The position numbers and the translations under genes are program-made. A DNA stretch of 64,000 bases, from NCBI GenBank assembly GCA_020466095.1, contig CM035807.1:49155004-49219003 (forward strand). The letters are read 5' to 3'. The notes beneath the pieces were generated by a model. The model was not told the origin of the DNA, ran no database searches, and was given only the letters and a program-made list of their open reading frames with translations. Shown here in pieces: positions 21,601 through 31,932 of the stretch (positions are counted from its first letter, which is position 1; each line of letters begins with the position of its first letter). Source of the stretch: Chlorops oryzae. Taxonomy: Eukaryota > Arthropoda > Insecta > Diptera > Chloropidae.

Positions 21601-23707
21601 AATGTTCCCAGTTTGTGCTATCATGTGCCGTTTCGAAAAAAAAAATTCCTCAAGGGATGCCATTTTTATGAGGAGGTCCTTTTTTTTGGTGTCAAGTTAG
21701 CTTGCACTTTTTCGAATTTCCCAAAAAAAATTATTGTGCTGTAATGTGCCCAGTTTGTGCTATCATGTGCCGTTTTGAAAAAAAAAAATCCTCAAGGGAT
21801 GCCAATTTTATGAGGAGGTCCTTTTTTTGGTGTCAAGTTAGCTTGCACTTTTTCGAATTTCCCAAAAAAAAATATTGTGCTGTAATGTGCCCAGTTTGTG
21901 CTATCATGTGCCGTTTCGAAAAAAAAAAAATCCTCAAGGGGTGCCATTTTTATGAGGAGGTCCTTTTTTTTGGTGTCAAGTTAGCTTGCACTTTTTCGAA
22001 TTTCCCAAAAAAAATTATTGTGCTGTAATGTGCCCAGCTTGTGCTATCATGTGCCGTTTCGAAAAAAAAAAATCCTCAAGGGGTGCCATTTTTATGAGGA
22101 GGTCCTTTTTTTTGGTGTCAAGTTAGCTTGCACTTTTTCGAATTTCCCAAAAAAAATTATTGTGCTGTAATGTGCCCAGCTTGTGCTATCATGTGCCGTT
22201 TCGAAAAAAAAAAATCCTCAAGGGGTGCCATTTTTATGAGGAGGTCCTTTTTTTGGTGTCAAGTTAGCTTGCACTTTTTCGAATTTCCCAAAAAAAATTA
22301 TTGTGCTGTAATGTGCCCAGCTTGTGCTATCATGTGCCGTTTTGAAAAAAAAAAATCCTCAAGGGATGCCATTTTTATGAGGAGGTCCTTTTTTTGGTGT
22401 CAAGTTAGCTTGCACTTTTTCGAATTTCCCAAAAAAAGTTATTGTGCTCTAATGTGCCCAGTTTGTGCTATCATGTGCCGTTTCGAAAAAAAAACATTCC
22501 TCAAGGGATGCCATTTTTATGAGGAGGTCCTTTTTGTCGTGTCAAGTTAGCCGGTAATGAGTCTTAGCTCTAGGATGTTGCTAATCCACGAGCTGATTGT
22601 TGGGTCAATTCTTGCGGCAAGAGAGCTCCTTTGTTATGGCCTCTCTCGTAACATTATTGAAAAATGAAGTTCTGGCTAACTTGACACGAAAAAAAGGACC
22701 TCCTCATAAAATTGGCATCCCTTGAGGAATTTTTTTTTTCGAAACGGCACATGATAGCACAAACTCGGCACATTACAGCACAATATTTTTTTTTGGGAAA
22801 TTCGAAAAAGTGCAAGCTAACTTGACACCAAAAAAAAGGACCTCCTCATAAAATTGGCATCCCTTGAGGATTTTTTTTTTTCAAAACGGCACATGATAGC
22901 ACAAACTGGGCACATTACAGCACAATAATTTTTTTTGGGAAATTCGAAAAAGTGCAAGCTAACTTGACACCAAAAAAAGGACCTCCTCATAAAAATGGCA
23001 TCCCTTGAGGATTTTTTTTTTTTTCAAAACGGCACATGATAGCACAAACTGGGCACATTACAGCACAATAATTTTTTTTGGGAAATTCGAAAAAGTGCAA
23101 GCTAACTTGACACCAAAAAAAGGACCTCCTCATAAAAATGGCATCCCTTGAGGAATTTTTTTTTTTCGAAACGGCACATGATAGCACAAACTGGGCACAT
23201 TACAGCACAATAATTTTTTTCGGGAAATTCGAAAAAGTGCAAGCTAACTTGATGCACATCTTATTGTTTGGTGTTGAACAACGAGGTCCATTAGTTGATG
23301 AATTATCTGAGTATTTACAAGAAAAGATAGGTGAAGAAAATATTATTGATATTCATCAACTACGATCCAATGCGGCAGCTTCCATTGAGCAAATGCAAGA
23401 GTACAGTGCAAATTATTTTTTAAGACATAGTACTAAATCAAAGAATTACTGCATTGGTGACTTTGTCGTGATACGAAATACTAATACAGTAGCTGGAAGT
23501 AATAACAAATTTATACCGAAGTATCGCGGCCCGTATGTTGTTCACAAGGTGTTAAATAATGACCGATATGTTTTAAGAGACATAGACAATTGTCAATTGA
23601 CCCAACTACCGTATGATGGGGTTATAGAGGCAAACCGCATGAGGAAATGGTTGTTGCCTAGAGGGTCGTTGGGCGAAGGAAATGAGGTAACACAACCAGG
23701 TACTTAG
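18537..23707 (+). pseudogene. Gypsy pol: protease, RT, RNase H, integrase; broken
   Basis: Protease active site FDTGSPTNLIK near 18770. Then RT (KKKNGQLRMCIDYRGLNKVT; IIYMDDMLIAT at about 19885), RNase H (LHCDASTIGFGAVLMQR; ARYHSFELEAL; DCSSLTLTL), integrase zinc finger (HEKLGHQ...CLKC), core (HIDHFGPL, IISDRGTCF, ANGQAERVNRV: D, D, E all present) and a GPY/F module (FIPKYRGPYVVHKV). Two single-base losses shift the frame, near 18980 and near 19817, both in or beside homopolymer runs. A Foldback-like element interrupts the integrase region at 21543-23259; the frame resumes at 23260 (after the duplicated 9 bp). The readable end is the TAG at 23705-23707. Confidence 0.9.
21543..23259. mobile_element. 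Foldback-like element with repeat-built inverted arms (1717 bp)
   Basis: Left arm: 7 tandem monomers of 140-143 bp (starts at about 21549, 21691, 21832, 21975, 22118, 22258, 22399) plus a 10-bp partial unit ending at 22550. Loop: 22551-22674. Right arm: 4 monomers in reverse orientation (about 22675, 22817, 22959, 23102). The outer ends are ATGTGCATCAAGTTAGC and its exact complement. CTTATTGTT is duplicated at 21534-21542 and 23260-23268, a 9-bp target duplication. Repeat-built inverted arms with 9-bp duplications are the hallmark of Drosophila Foldback elements. Each monomer contains long A or T runs and the phrase GTCAAGTTAGCTTGCAC. No transposase is encoded. Confidence 0.9.
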
Positions 23708-23781
23708 TTTAAATAAATTAATGTAAAACCATCTTGAATTTGTTAAAGTGATCGAGGTCGATCAAAAATCAGGTTGGCCGA

Positions 23782-23967
23782 GGTAAGCCTAGTATGCTAT
23801 GCATTCTAAAACTAATCTATAAGGTTAGTATGCTATGCAATCTAAATTGTGATTTTAAAAAATTAATGTGGGAAACAAAACAAAATAGGAAATAAGATAA
23901 TTTTGTTGAATTGTGGAAAAACTCTCTTATTAATAAAGGAAATTCTCCAACAATAAAGGAGTTTAAA
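23782..23967 (+). repeat. 3' LTR
   Basis: Matches the 5' LTR over its whole 186 bp except one base at the second position region (GG for TG). It is followed directly by ATTG, the candidate target duplication. Confidence 0.9.
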
Positions 23968-24190
23968 ATTGCAAAATGATGTTTAAAAAACACGCAAATT
24001 TTTTAAAACTTTAAAATATCTTTAACCACATTTGAAAAAACTGAGTTCAAGTGAAGCAATGGTGATGAAAATTTCAAACGCGATTTTCTTGAAATCCTTA
24101 CGTGATGGAATTTTATTAATATTTTCATTTATTCAGCAGACCAAAATCCTTTAGAGCAACTACTCAAACTCAAAAGGAGGATTTCATTGC
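23968..24190 (-). repeat. Right arm of the large inverted repeat
   Basis: The reverse complement carries, in the same order as 16655-16815, the blocks CCTCCTTTTGAGTTTGAG, GATTTTGGTCTGCTGAATAA, CACCATTGCTTCACTTGAAC and AACATCATTTTGCAAT. The arms are diverged (visible indels), so the host stem-loop is much older than the Gypsy copy. Confidence 0.7.
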
Positions 24191-24317
24191 CAGTGTAATC
24201 AACCAAATTAGCAATCAAAATCATCTGTTAGGAATAGTGTCCGACCGAAGGTTCGGCTTCGGTAATCGGCATGATCGGCCGATTCCAGAGACTGTAATTG
24301 TTATAAGTTTTATTTTT

Positions 24318-25230
24318 ATACCCAGCGTAAGCGGGGTATATTAGTTTTGTGCGAATCTTGTAACAGGGAGAACTAAGCTCCGGAGATATAGACATATATA
24401 TATAGAAATGATCAGGATCAAAAACTGAATCGATTTAGACATGTCCGTCTGTCCGTCCGTCCGTCCGTCTGTCCGTCTGTCCGTCCGTCCGTGGTCGGAT
24501 CTCCTCCGAAACGGCTGGACCAATAAAGTCGAAATTTGGCACACAGGTATATCGGGATCCGACTATGATCCTAAGTAAAAATGGGAGACATCCGCCCACT
24601 GCCACGCCCACAAATGAATATAATGTGTTTTCAGTAAAATGCTTGTAACTTGGGAACCACTCAACACATTCCATTGATATTTGGTGTACTGGTAAACTAC
24701 GAAAAGGGACATATTCTGGCAAAAAATGGACGCCGCCCTCTGTGAGCCACGCCCACAAATAAGCCCACAAATAAGGGCTTATCGTAACTTGTGAAGTAAA
24801 AGGCGTAGAAGGTTCAAATTCGCAACATAGGTTGACCAAGGGGAATGAAAGGTATAGGAAAAAAATTTATATGGCCCGCCCACAAATGGAGATTTTTCGT
24901 AACTTCCGAATTAATAGGCGTAGACGCTTCAAATTCGCAACATAGGTTGACCAAGGCAAACGAAAGGTGTAGGGAAAAAATTTGACTGGCCCGCGCGCTG
25001 CCACGCCCACAAATGAAGATTTTTCGTAACTTCCGAAGTAAAAGGCGTAGAAGCTTCGAATTCGCAACATAGGTTCACCAAGGCGAATAAAGGGTGTAGG
25101 GAAATAATTTTTGTGGCCCTCCCACTGCCACGCCCACAAATAGAGAAGAAAAACATAGTGCACTCATAATGTCGGGACGCTGGGTATTTCAAAGTCGGGC
25201 TTGACCGACTTTAGCTTTCTTACTTGTTTA
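24318..25230 (-). repeat. Dispersed repeat family A, copy 1 (minus)
   Basis: Ends TTTTTATACCCAGCGTAAGC (24310s) and ACTTTAGCTTTCTTACTTG (25210s). It contains an inverted subterminal pair TACCCAGCG/CGCTGGGTA, a (GTCC)n/(CCGT)n tract at 24440-24492, and from about 24760 to 25145 three to four tandem monomers of about 125 bp, each with CCACGCCCACAAAT...GACCAAGGC. It is collinear with copies 2 and 3 in the opposite orientation. Short frames here are not genes. Confidence 0.85.
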
Positions 25231-26280
25231 AAACTCAGAAATAATCATTTTTTCTTGATTTTTATTTTTTCTTTCAAAAATAAAACCATACAATACTACA
25301 AGCGACTCTTCCCAAAATCACTTAGACGGGTGAGGGGAGCTTGTATAAACCGACTTTGCCCATTCACAATCTGACTTTGCCCACAGTTAACACATTCACA
25401 TAAAATAAACTGACTTTCACCACGATTTGTATACAGATGAACTCACACATCGACATTATAATCTAACTTTCAACACAGCAGAGCTCAATGCTTATTACCC
25501 TCTAGGAAGCGTGAGGTATATTGCCCGGATGCAACTAGTACTTTCACCAAAACTAAAGAACTAGTGCAAAGGTGGGTAGAGCTTCGTATAAAGCTCCGAC
25601 TAGTATTGCATGGAAAAATGGTTTGTCGTGTCAGTAATAAGAGTTGCCATTATATAGTTGTTGCAAAGAGCGTTGGTGCTCCGAAATCAAAAATAAAATC
25701 TATCTTTATATATTACAAATATTTTTGTAAATAAAACAAACACGAAAAATAATTCGGTGTCTTTTAATTATTGCGTAATGGAGGCTCAAAAAATTTTAGA
25801 ACAAAAATAACCAAAAAACCACATATTTTGGTCAGTAATCTTTCAAAGGAAGTAGTGTTTTACTATACCCAATTTACGCACACACGCAAGGTTAATTTTG
25901 TACAGGGTAATACATAACCAGGGGTATAAAGAAGAACCAGTGCTGGTGGAACTAGAACTAGTAAAACGCTAGAGCTTAACTAAATCATACTTCCTGCAGG
26001 GCTGTTGAACTGTTCACCACAGCAATCGTTGACAAAACTTTATATTTTTCAGTCGCACTCATGCAAAATGTTTCCCGTTGCCTTCACTCCTATACATTCT
26101 TATCATACCTACAAGCAAATTCAAAAAAATTTCAGAGTGTCGCTTGTAGTATTGTATGAATAAAACTTAAATTTCGTTTTATATTTTTTCGCTTAAAAAT
26201 ATAAATCAATTTCTGATTTTTATTTTTTCGATCAAATATAATACTTAAATTTCGAGTTTTATATTTTCACATGAAAATAA
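25231..26280. other. No gene; AT-rich host of older repeats
   Basis: Starts with an AAAACTCAGAAATAATCA block whose reverse complement recurs near 29965-29985, and contains a TTTTTATTTTTTCGCTTAAA-type phrase repeated at 26180-26260 and 29860-29900. Between 25540 and 25790 there is an LTR-like stretch (AATAAA signals, GTTGTTGCAAAGAGCG), but no second copy to confirm it. Confidence 0.35.
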
Positions 26281-26281
26281 A

Positions 26282-27940
26282 AATCATTTTATGCAATTCG
26301 ACATCATAATAGGCCTATTATGATGTCGATTTTAAAATCATAATGAAGCATATTATGACACTAGTTTTGAGAAAGTATAAAAAATTGTTTATACAAACAA
26401 AAAGCATGGCATACTACATGGTTTTTTAAGAATGAATTTCAAGGCGTGCAATAATAAATTTCAAAACGCACGCATTTCAAAAAATACAAGGCAAGGCGTG
26501 CAATAATAAATTTCAAAATGCACGCATTTCAAAAAATACAAGGCAAAAATAAGCAGAGCATACTACGAAGTTGTATAATAAAGAATTTCAAATTATGAAT
26601 CTGTCAAATCAAAATAAAAAATTTCTTCACAATAACAAACAAACAAAAAACACGCTTTCTTAAATTTAGGTTAAAATCTAGTTTGAAATCTTATTGCATA
26701 AAATATTGTTCGGCACTCGTGTCGAAACTCAGCTTTTTTCGTACTCGTGGTATTGTGCAATTCGACATCATAATAGGCCTATTATGATGTCGATTTTAAA
26801 ATCATAATGAAGCATATTATGACACTAGATTTGAGAAAGTATAAAAAAAAATTTTAAAACAAACAAAAAGCATGGCATACTACCAGGGTTTGTAATAAAT
26901 TTCAAAGCGTGCAATAATAAATTTCAAAATGCACGCATTTCAAAAAGTACAAGGCAAAAATAAGCAGAGCATACTAGTGATGTAACGAATATTAGCATTC
27001 GCATTCGCGAATATTCGCATGTTTTTTCACATTCGCATTCGCATTCGCAAAATGTTGCGAATATTTTGCGAATATATAATTAGCAGAAAATTGACCAAAA
27101 ATGTAAACTTTAATCGATTTTTTAAATTTAAATTTAAAAGCCAACATTTTAGCATTTAAAGAATTTTTTATGTGCTACCGTTACACAGATATTGCATTTT
27201 AGTATGAAACGTATATAAGAAAGTCCATGTTGTCATGTTGTCAGCTCTTTTATGCTACTTATAGCTTTTATTTTTAGCTAGTTTCAGCATTTTTTGTCTA
27301 TTTTCGGCTATTTTTAGTAGCCGCTCTGCTCTCTCACACACACTTGCATTTTCAATTTTGCCGATCCCTGAATTAAACGCATTTGGAATGCCTTTAAGTT
27401 CCTTCACATAAATTTTCATACAAGAACGACCGTCTGAGGGCTGCTAAACGAAAAACGACAATAACATTGCGTTTTGCGCAGGGGCGTTATGCTTGCACGA
27501 AATCGTCGGATTAGTTTTGTTGTTGTCATGTGACTGTTTTTTTTTTTTAACACTTTGAAATTTAACATCGAAATGTGTAATTTCTTTTACTTATGAATGA
27601 ATTATTTTTTTCCAAAGTTGGTGCGCTATATAAATAAATGAATTGATTTGGTGATGTGTGCCAAATTTGAGATATAGATTCAAAAACTAAATATTCGCAT
27701 TCGCATTCGCATTCGCGAATATGAGTAGGCATTCGCATTCGCTTTCGAGAATGCTAAAATTTGACATTCGTTACATCACTAGAGCATACTACGAAGTTGT
27801 ATAATAAAGAATTTCAAATTATGAATCTGTCAAATAAAAATAAAAATTTTCTTCACAAAAAAAAACGTTTTCTTAAATTTAGGTTAAAATCTAGTTTGAA
27901 ATCTCATTGCATAAAATATTGCTCGTGGTATTGTAAAACT
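26282..27940. repeat. Tandem duplication (about 465 bp) with a perfect 32-bp palindrome
   Basis: Two collinear units, starting near 26290 and 26757; the second is split by the hAT at 26975-27781. Both contain a perfect 32-bp palindrome centred on AATAGGCCTATT (26298-26329 and 26762-26793), then AAAGCATGGCATACTAC, GGCGTGCAATAATAAATTTC, and AGCATACTACGAAGTTGTAT. Unit 1 also has an internal duplication of a GTGCAATAATAAATTTC block. Confidence 0.8.
26975..27781. mobile_element. hAT MITE with ATTCGC hexamer clusters (807 bp)
   Basis: Terminal repeat TAGTGATGTAACGAA at both ends; the 8-bp GAGCATAC is duplicated at 26967-26974 and 27782-27789, and unit 1 of the surrounding tandem duplication gives the empty site. 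Subterminal clusters of (G)CATTCGCATTCGC lie at 26995-27065 and 27690-27750. No ORF. Confidence 0.9.
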
Positions 27941-28083
27941 CGGCTGCGCCTCGTTTTACAACAATTACCACTCGTGCAAAAAAGGCTTCATTTCGACACT
28001 TGTATCGAAAATATCTATTCTGATTTTTATTTTTTCGCTCGAAAATAAAACTTAAATTTTGATTTCTATTTTTTTTTGCTTAA

Positions 28084-28548
28084 ACCCTAGTCCACAAAGG
28101 AAGAGAAATGACCTGAAGGAATTTTGGTTTAATAAATATATTTTTAGTAAGAGGAATTTTGACAGTTCCCATAGTGTCAATCTGCTGTCAATTTCGATTT
28201 AAAGAAAGCTGATTACGTTATTGTGCACAAAATTAAACTAAAACTTTGCTTTTAAAAAGTATTTCAACTTGTTTCAATTAATAAAATAAAATTATTTCAC
28301 GTTTTCTTTTCGATTTATTAAACTTGTTCAATAAATCGTAAAGAAAACTCATGCTGTGCTGCCACTTGTAGCTAAAAATTCAAATCGCCAGCTGTCAAGT
28401 TTTCGTTTGCATTTCTTTTCTTTTGTGGACAACAAAAAGGAATTATTTTTCTTTTGCATTCCTCTTCATTTCGCGAAGAAATATCTCCCATACATTTTAT
28501 ATGGGAAAAAATTCCTTCAGGTCATTTCTCTTCCTTTGTGGACTAGGG
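28084..28548. mobile_element. TTAA-flanked, piggyBac-like MITE (about 465 bp)
   Basis: An inverted repeat of about 40 bp begins CCCTAGTCCACAAAGGAAGA, reading inward at both ends. Flanks are TTAA (28080-28083 and 28549-28552), although the left side has one extra A before CCC. TTAA plus a CCCT start fits piggyBac-type elements. It is non-coding and carries a small internal inverted repeat near 28311-28341. Confidence 0.7.
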
Positions 28549-28639
28549 TTAAGAATAAAAATTAATTTAAATGATAACTTTTAATTATATACACGTATAT
28601 AATATCTTTATATCTTCTTACATATATAAAAAAATAATA

Positions 28640-29735
28640 AAAAACTAGTTTTTGTGTCGTCGCTAACTGGCCAAACGCGGCATCCGATTTTATTCAAAAT
28701 TTCAGGATTCGTTGGGGATGGTCTGTGAATGGTTTATGTCAAGTTTGAACGAAATCAGTCCGCAGTGGTTCTCACAGACAAAATCTGACCATAGCAGCGA
28801 TTCGCGTCACCCGATTTTATTTAAAATTTCAGAGTTCGTTAGGGACGGTCTGTAGATAGTTTATATGAAGTTTATACGAAACCGGTGCACAGTGATTTTC
28901 ACAATTTTGGATATTACATTTGGCAGCTGAAAACAGTGCTCTATTATGGTGCATATAGTATAAGAGATGATTAGAACTGGAGTAATGCCCGAAATTTTGA
29001 ACCTTTTCTTTTGGGAAAAGTGAACTTTTTCTACTGGGCCGATCTTCAATAAATTACGGGGAAAGATCGGCCATGACCACAATTCGCGCCATTCGCGAAA
29101 TTTTGACTTTCATTATTTTGAAGAAAAAAGTAGGCTCTAATTTGAAAATAATGACTTTACCACAAACCGCGAAAATTGAATGGTAACTGCACAGAGAAAT
29201 TGACAAATTTTAAACTATTTAGCTTGAAATTGTGAAATGGGTATCGTGTCAAAGCTGTTAACGCGTAGATAAATGTACGATATAATTTTGAAAGAATGGC
29301 TTCACAAAAAGTTCTTTATTACGATACAATTTGACCATGACCACCAATCGCGAAATTTTGCAAAATTTTATTTTTTCCATTGTACCATAAGAGAGAATTA
29401 TATATGGCTGCTATATTCACAATTCAAAATTATGCAAATAATATTTTGCAGAATTGCACGAATGGTGGCTATGGCCAAAGTTTAACTGTAAGAGGACTTT
29501 ATATGTTATGTAGCTGCGAAACAATCAATTCAATATAGTGCAAATCAATTTGTGACCGACAGACAGACATGGCTAGATCGACTCCTCTGGTCATCCTGAT
29601 CAAGAATATATATATATGTATAAATATGTATATATATATATATATATATGTCTATATCTATCGCGACTCCTTTAGTCTGTTACAAACTCCGTGCCAAACT
29701 TAAATGGTATACCCTTTCCTTCGGAAAAGGTGTAA
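28640..29735 (+). repeat. Dispersed repeat, family C (single copy)
   Basis: Contains two phrases duplicated about 115 bp apart (CCGATTTTATTCAAAATTTC and CCGATTTTATTTAAAATTTC) and a GACCGACAGACAGACATGGC tract near 29553. An (AT)n run follows, and the end is GGTATACCCTTTCCTTCGGA before AAAGGTGTAATATA. This layout (uncharged AT body, GACAGACAGACA tract, GGTATA end) resembles families A and B but the sequence differs. No gene. Confidence 0.5.
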
Positions 29736-30169
29736 TATAATAGGCTTCCCAAAAATTAAATAAGTAATACTGATCAAATTGATTTTTATTTCTGAGCGAA
29801 GAAAAATTCAAATTAAATTTTGATTGTAAAAGATCAAAATCGAAATTTAAGCGAAAAAATAAAAATCAGAAATTGATTTATATTTTTAAGCGAAAAAATA
29901 TAAAACGAATTTTAAGTTTTATATTTGAAAGAAAAAATAGAAATCTGAACGTAATCATTATTTTCTGAGTTTTAAATAAAAATCACAATTTGAACAAAAT
30001 GAAAGAAATAGATATTGAAATTAATGATTATTTTCAGTCACTGGCCAATTCTTAATCTTCAGGTCCGCTTTGGCTCCGGCTGGAAAAAGCCGAATTTTTT
30101 AGCCGAATATTTTTGCATTTTAATGGAAGGTCACGATCGATTTTCAATTGCTTCCCCGAGTAAAAATAT

Positions 30170-30575
30170 GCAGGCCCAAATCGGGCCCAAACGACGCCCA
30201 AAAATCAAAACGCTCCCAAATCGAGCTCAAATTGATTCTTAAATTCAATACGCGCCCAAATCGAGCCCAAATGAAGCCCAAAATTCAATACGCGCCCATA
30301 GCGCGCCTAAATTGGGCCCAAATAATGAAAAGTATCGCGCTCAAATCGAGCCCAAACCAAGCACAAATCTAACATAAACGTGCCCATACCGAGCCCAATG
30401 CGAGCCCAAACATAATCAAAATGGGCTCAAATTGAGCCCAATGCGCGCCCAAACCAAGCCCAAAAAAATCAAAATGGGCCCAAATTGAGCCCACGGCGCG
30501 CCGAAATCAAGCCCAAAAAATCAAAATGGGCCCACATTAAGCCCAATGCGCGCCCAAATCAAGCCCAAAATTGAA
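30170..30575 (+). repeat. Degenerate GCCCAAAT tandem array, left arm
   Basis: About 25 imperfect repeats of GCCCAAATCGAGCCCAAA-type units, with a higher-order unit (GCCCAATGCGCGCCCAAA and GATTCAAAATGGGCCC-like blocks). The reverse complement occurs at 32935-33095, so the two form the inner arms of the hAT-type composite. Confidence 0.75.
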
Positions 30576-30579
30576 ACAA

Positions 30580-31470
30580 GTAAGAAAGCTAAAGTCGGTC
30601 AAGCCCGACTTTGAAGTACCCAGCGTCCCGACATTATGAGCGCACTATGTTTTTCTTCTCTATTTGTGGGCGTGGCAGTGGGCGTGCCACTTTTTTCCCT
30701 ACACCTTTCATTCGAATTGGTCAACCTATGTTGAGAATTTGAAGCTTCTACGCCTTTTACTTCGGAAGTAACGAAAAATCTTCATTTGTGGGCGTGGCGG
30801 GGGGCGGGCCAGTTAAATTTTTCTCTACACCTTTCATTTGGCTTGTTCAACCTATGTTGCGAATTTGAAGCGTCTACGCCCATTAATTCGGAAGTCACGA
30901 AAAATCTCCATTTGCGGGCGTGGCAGTGGGCGGGCCATATAAATTTTTTTTGTACACCTTTCATTCGCCTTGGTCAACCTATGTTGCGAATTTAAAGCTT
31001 TTACGCCTTTTACTTCACAAAATACGATAAGCCCTTATTTTTGGGCGTGGCTCACGGAGGGATGCTTCCATTTTTTTCCAGGATATGTCCCTTTTCGTAG
31101 TTTACCAGTACACCAAATATCAATGGATGTGTTGAGTGGTTCGCAAGTTACAAGAATTTTACTGAAAACACATTATATTCATATGTGAGAGTGGCAGTGG
31201 GCGGATGTCTCCCATTTTTACTAAGGATCATACTCGGATCCCGTTATACCTGTGTGCCAAATGTCGACTTGATTGGTCCAGCCGTTTCGGAGGAGATCCG
31301 ACCACTGACGGACAGACGTCCGGACGGACAGACGGACATGTCTAAATCGAATCAGTTTTTGATCCTGATCATTTCTATATTCATATATATGTCTATATCT
31401 CCGGAGCTTAGTTCTCCCTGTTACAAGATTCGCACAAAACTAATATACCCCGCTTACGCTGGGTATAAAA
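30580..31470 (+). repeat. Dispersed repeat family A, copy 2 (plus)
   Basis: Begins AACAAGTAAGAAAGCTAAAG and ends TACCCCGCTTACGCTGGGTA. Three tandem monomers of about 125 bp each carry a GGGCGTGGC box and the phrase CCTATGTTGCGAATTTGAAG. They are followed by CTCACGGAGGGATG, CAAATATCAATGGATG and a GACGGACAGACG tract near 31308. Collinear with copies 1 and 3. Confidence 0.85.
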
Positions 31471-31514
31471 AGTATGAAAAGTTGAATTTGACTTTAAACT
31501 TATAAACTTAAAAA

Positions 31515-31740
31515 ATCCAGTCTTTTCAATTTGGCAAAGACGGTGTCAAGAAAGAGCACTTGACTAGCAGTCGAGAGTTCTGGGGTTCAAATCCCACGAC
31601 GAGGGAGATCAAAATCGAGAAATTAAAAATTTTAAAAATAAAAAGTATTTGCAATTTTAAATAGAGAGAAAAACAATATTTGATGATATTAAATGTATGT
31701 ACCTTCACACGGGCCGTGTTAAGGCCGGAATTTTTTTTTT
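31515..31740 (+). ncRNA. tRNA-related SINE-like sequence (Ala AGC loop)
   Basis: A-box-like TGGCAAAGACGG (near 31532), B box GGTTCAAATCC, and an anticodon arm CTTGA-CTAGCAG-TCGAG that pairs fully and would present AGC (Ala). The T stem pairs only 3 of 5 and the acceptor does not close, so this is tRNA-derived rather than a tRNA gene. An AT-rich body follows, ending in a T-run near 31728-31743. Confidence 0.55.
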
Positions 31741-31849
31741 TAATTTTTCTCGTTTTGGGTTTATTTTAAGAAATTCGAGGGCCGATACTCAGAAGCTACT
31801 GCCTCTCTTTTTTTAAGATTGCGTCTTAATTCATTAAGGCGCAATACTC

Positions 31850-31874
31850 AAATAATAATAATAATACTAATAAT

Positions 31875-31905
<31 letters not shown>

Positions 31906-31932
31906 TAAAAATAATAATAATAATAATAATAC
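31850..31932. repeat. (TAA)n tract, left of R4-like LINE
   Basis: A mostly perfect AAT/TAA trinucleotide run with a few substitutions, directly adjoining the first readable LINE codons. Confidence 0.9.

Larger units (their letters stand above)
17239..23967 (+). mobile_element. Full-length Ty3/Gypsy retrotransposon carrying a Foldback-like insertion
   Basis: LTRs at 17239-17424 and 23782-23967 are 186 bp and match base for base from TAAGCC to TTTAAA; only the second base of the 5' TG differs (GG in the 3' copy). Candidate 4-bp duplication ATTG at 17235-17238 and 23968-23971. Inside are gag, then protease, RT, RNase H and integrase; there is no envelope gene. Removing the 1717-bp Foldback-like element leaves about 5.0 kb, a usual size for an env-less Gypsy. 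Confidence 0.93.

Noticed and set aside
21549..22550. CRISPR-like array
   Set aside because: The units are near-identical 140-bp tandem copies without unique spacers, in a eukaryotic transposon.
21549..23250. Several open frames of 70-190 codons with repeated residues
   Set aside because: They are translations of the Foldback monomers in both orientations; the frame drifts with homopolymer length and no domain is present.
24341..25192. Frames in family A copies (also 30786-31505 and 46725-47393)
   Set aside because: They translate the tandem monomers; equivalent frames occur in both orientations in all three copies and show no domain.
27761..28048. 95-codon frame crossing a hAT boundary
   Set aside because: It starts inside the hAT TIR and runs into unrelated repeat; no motif.
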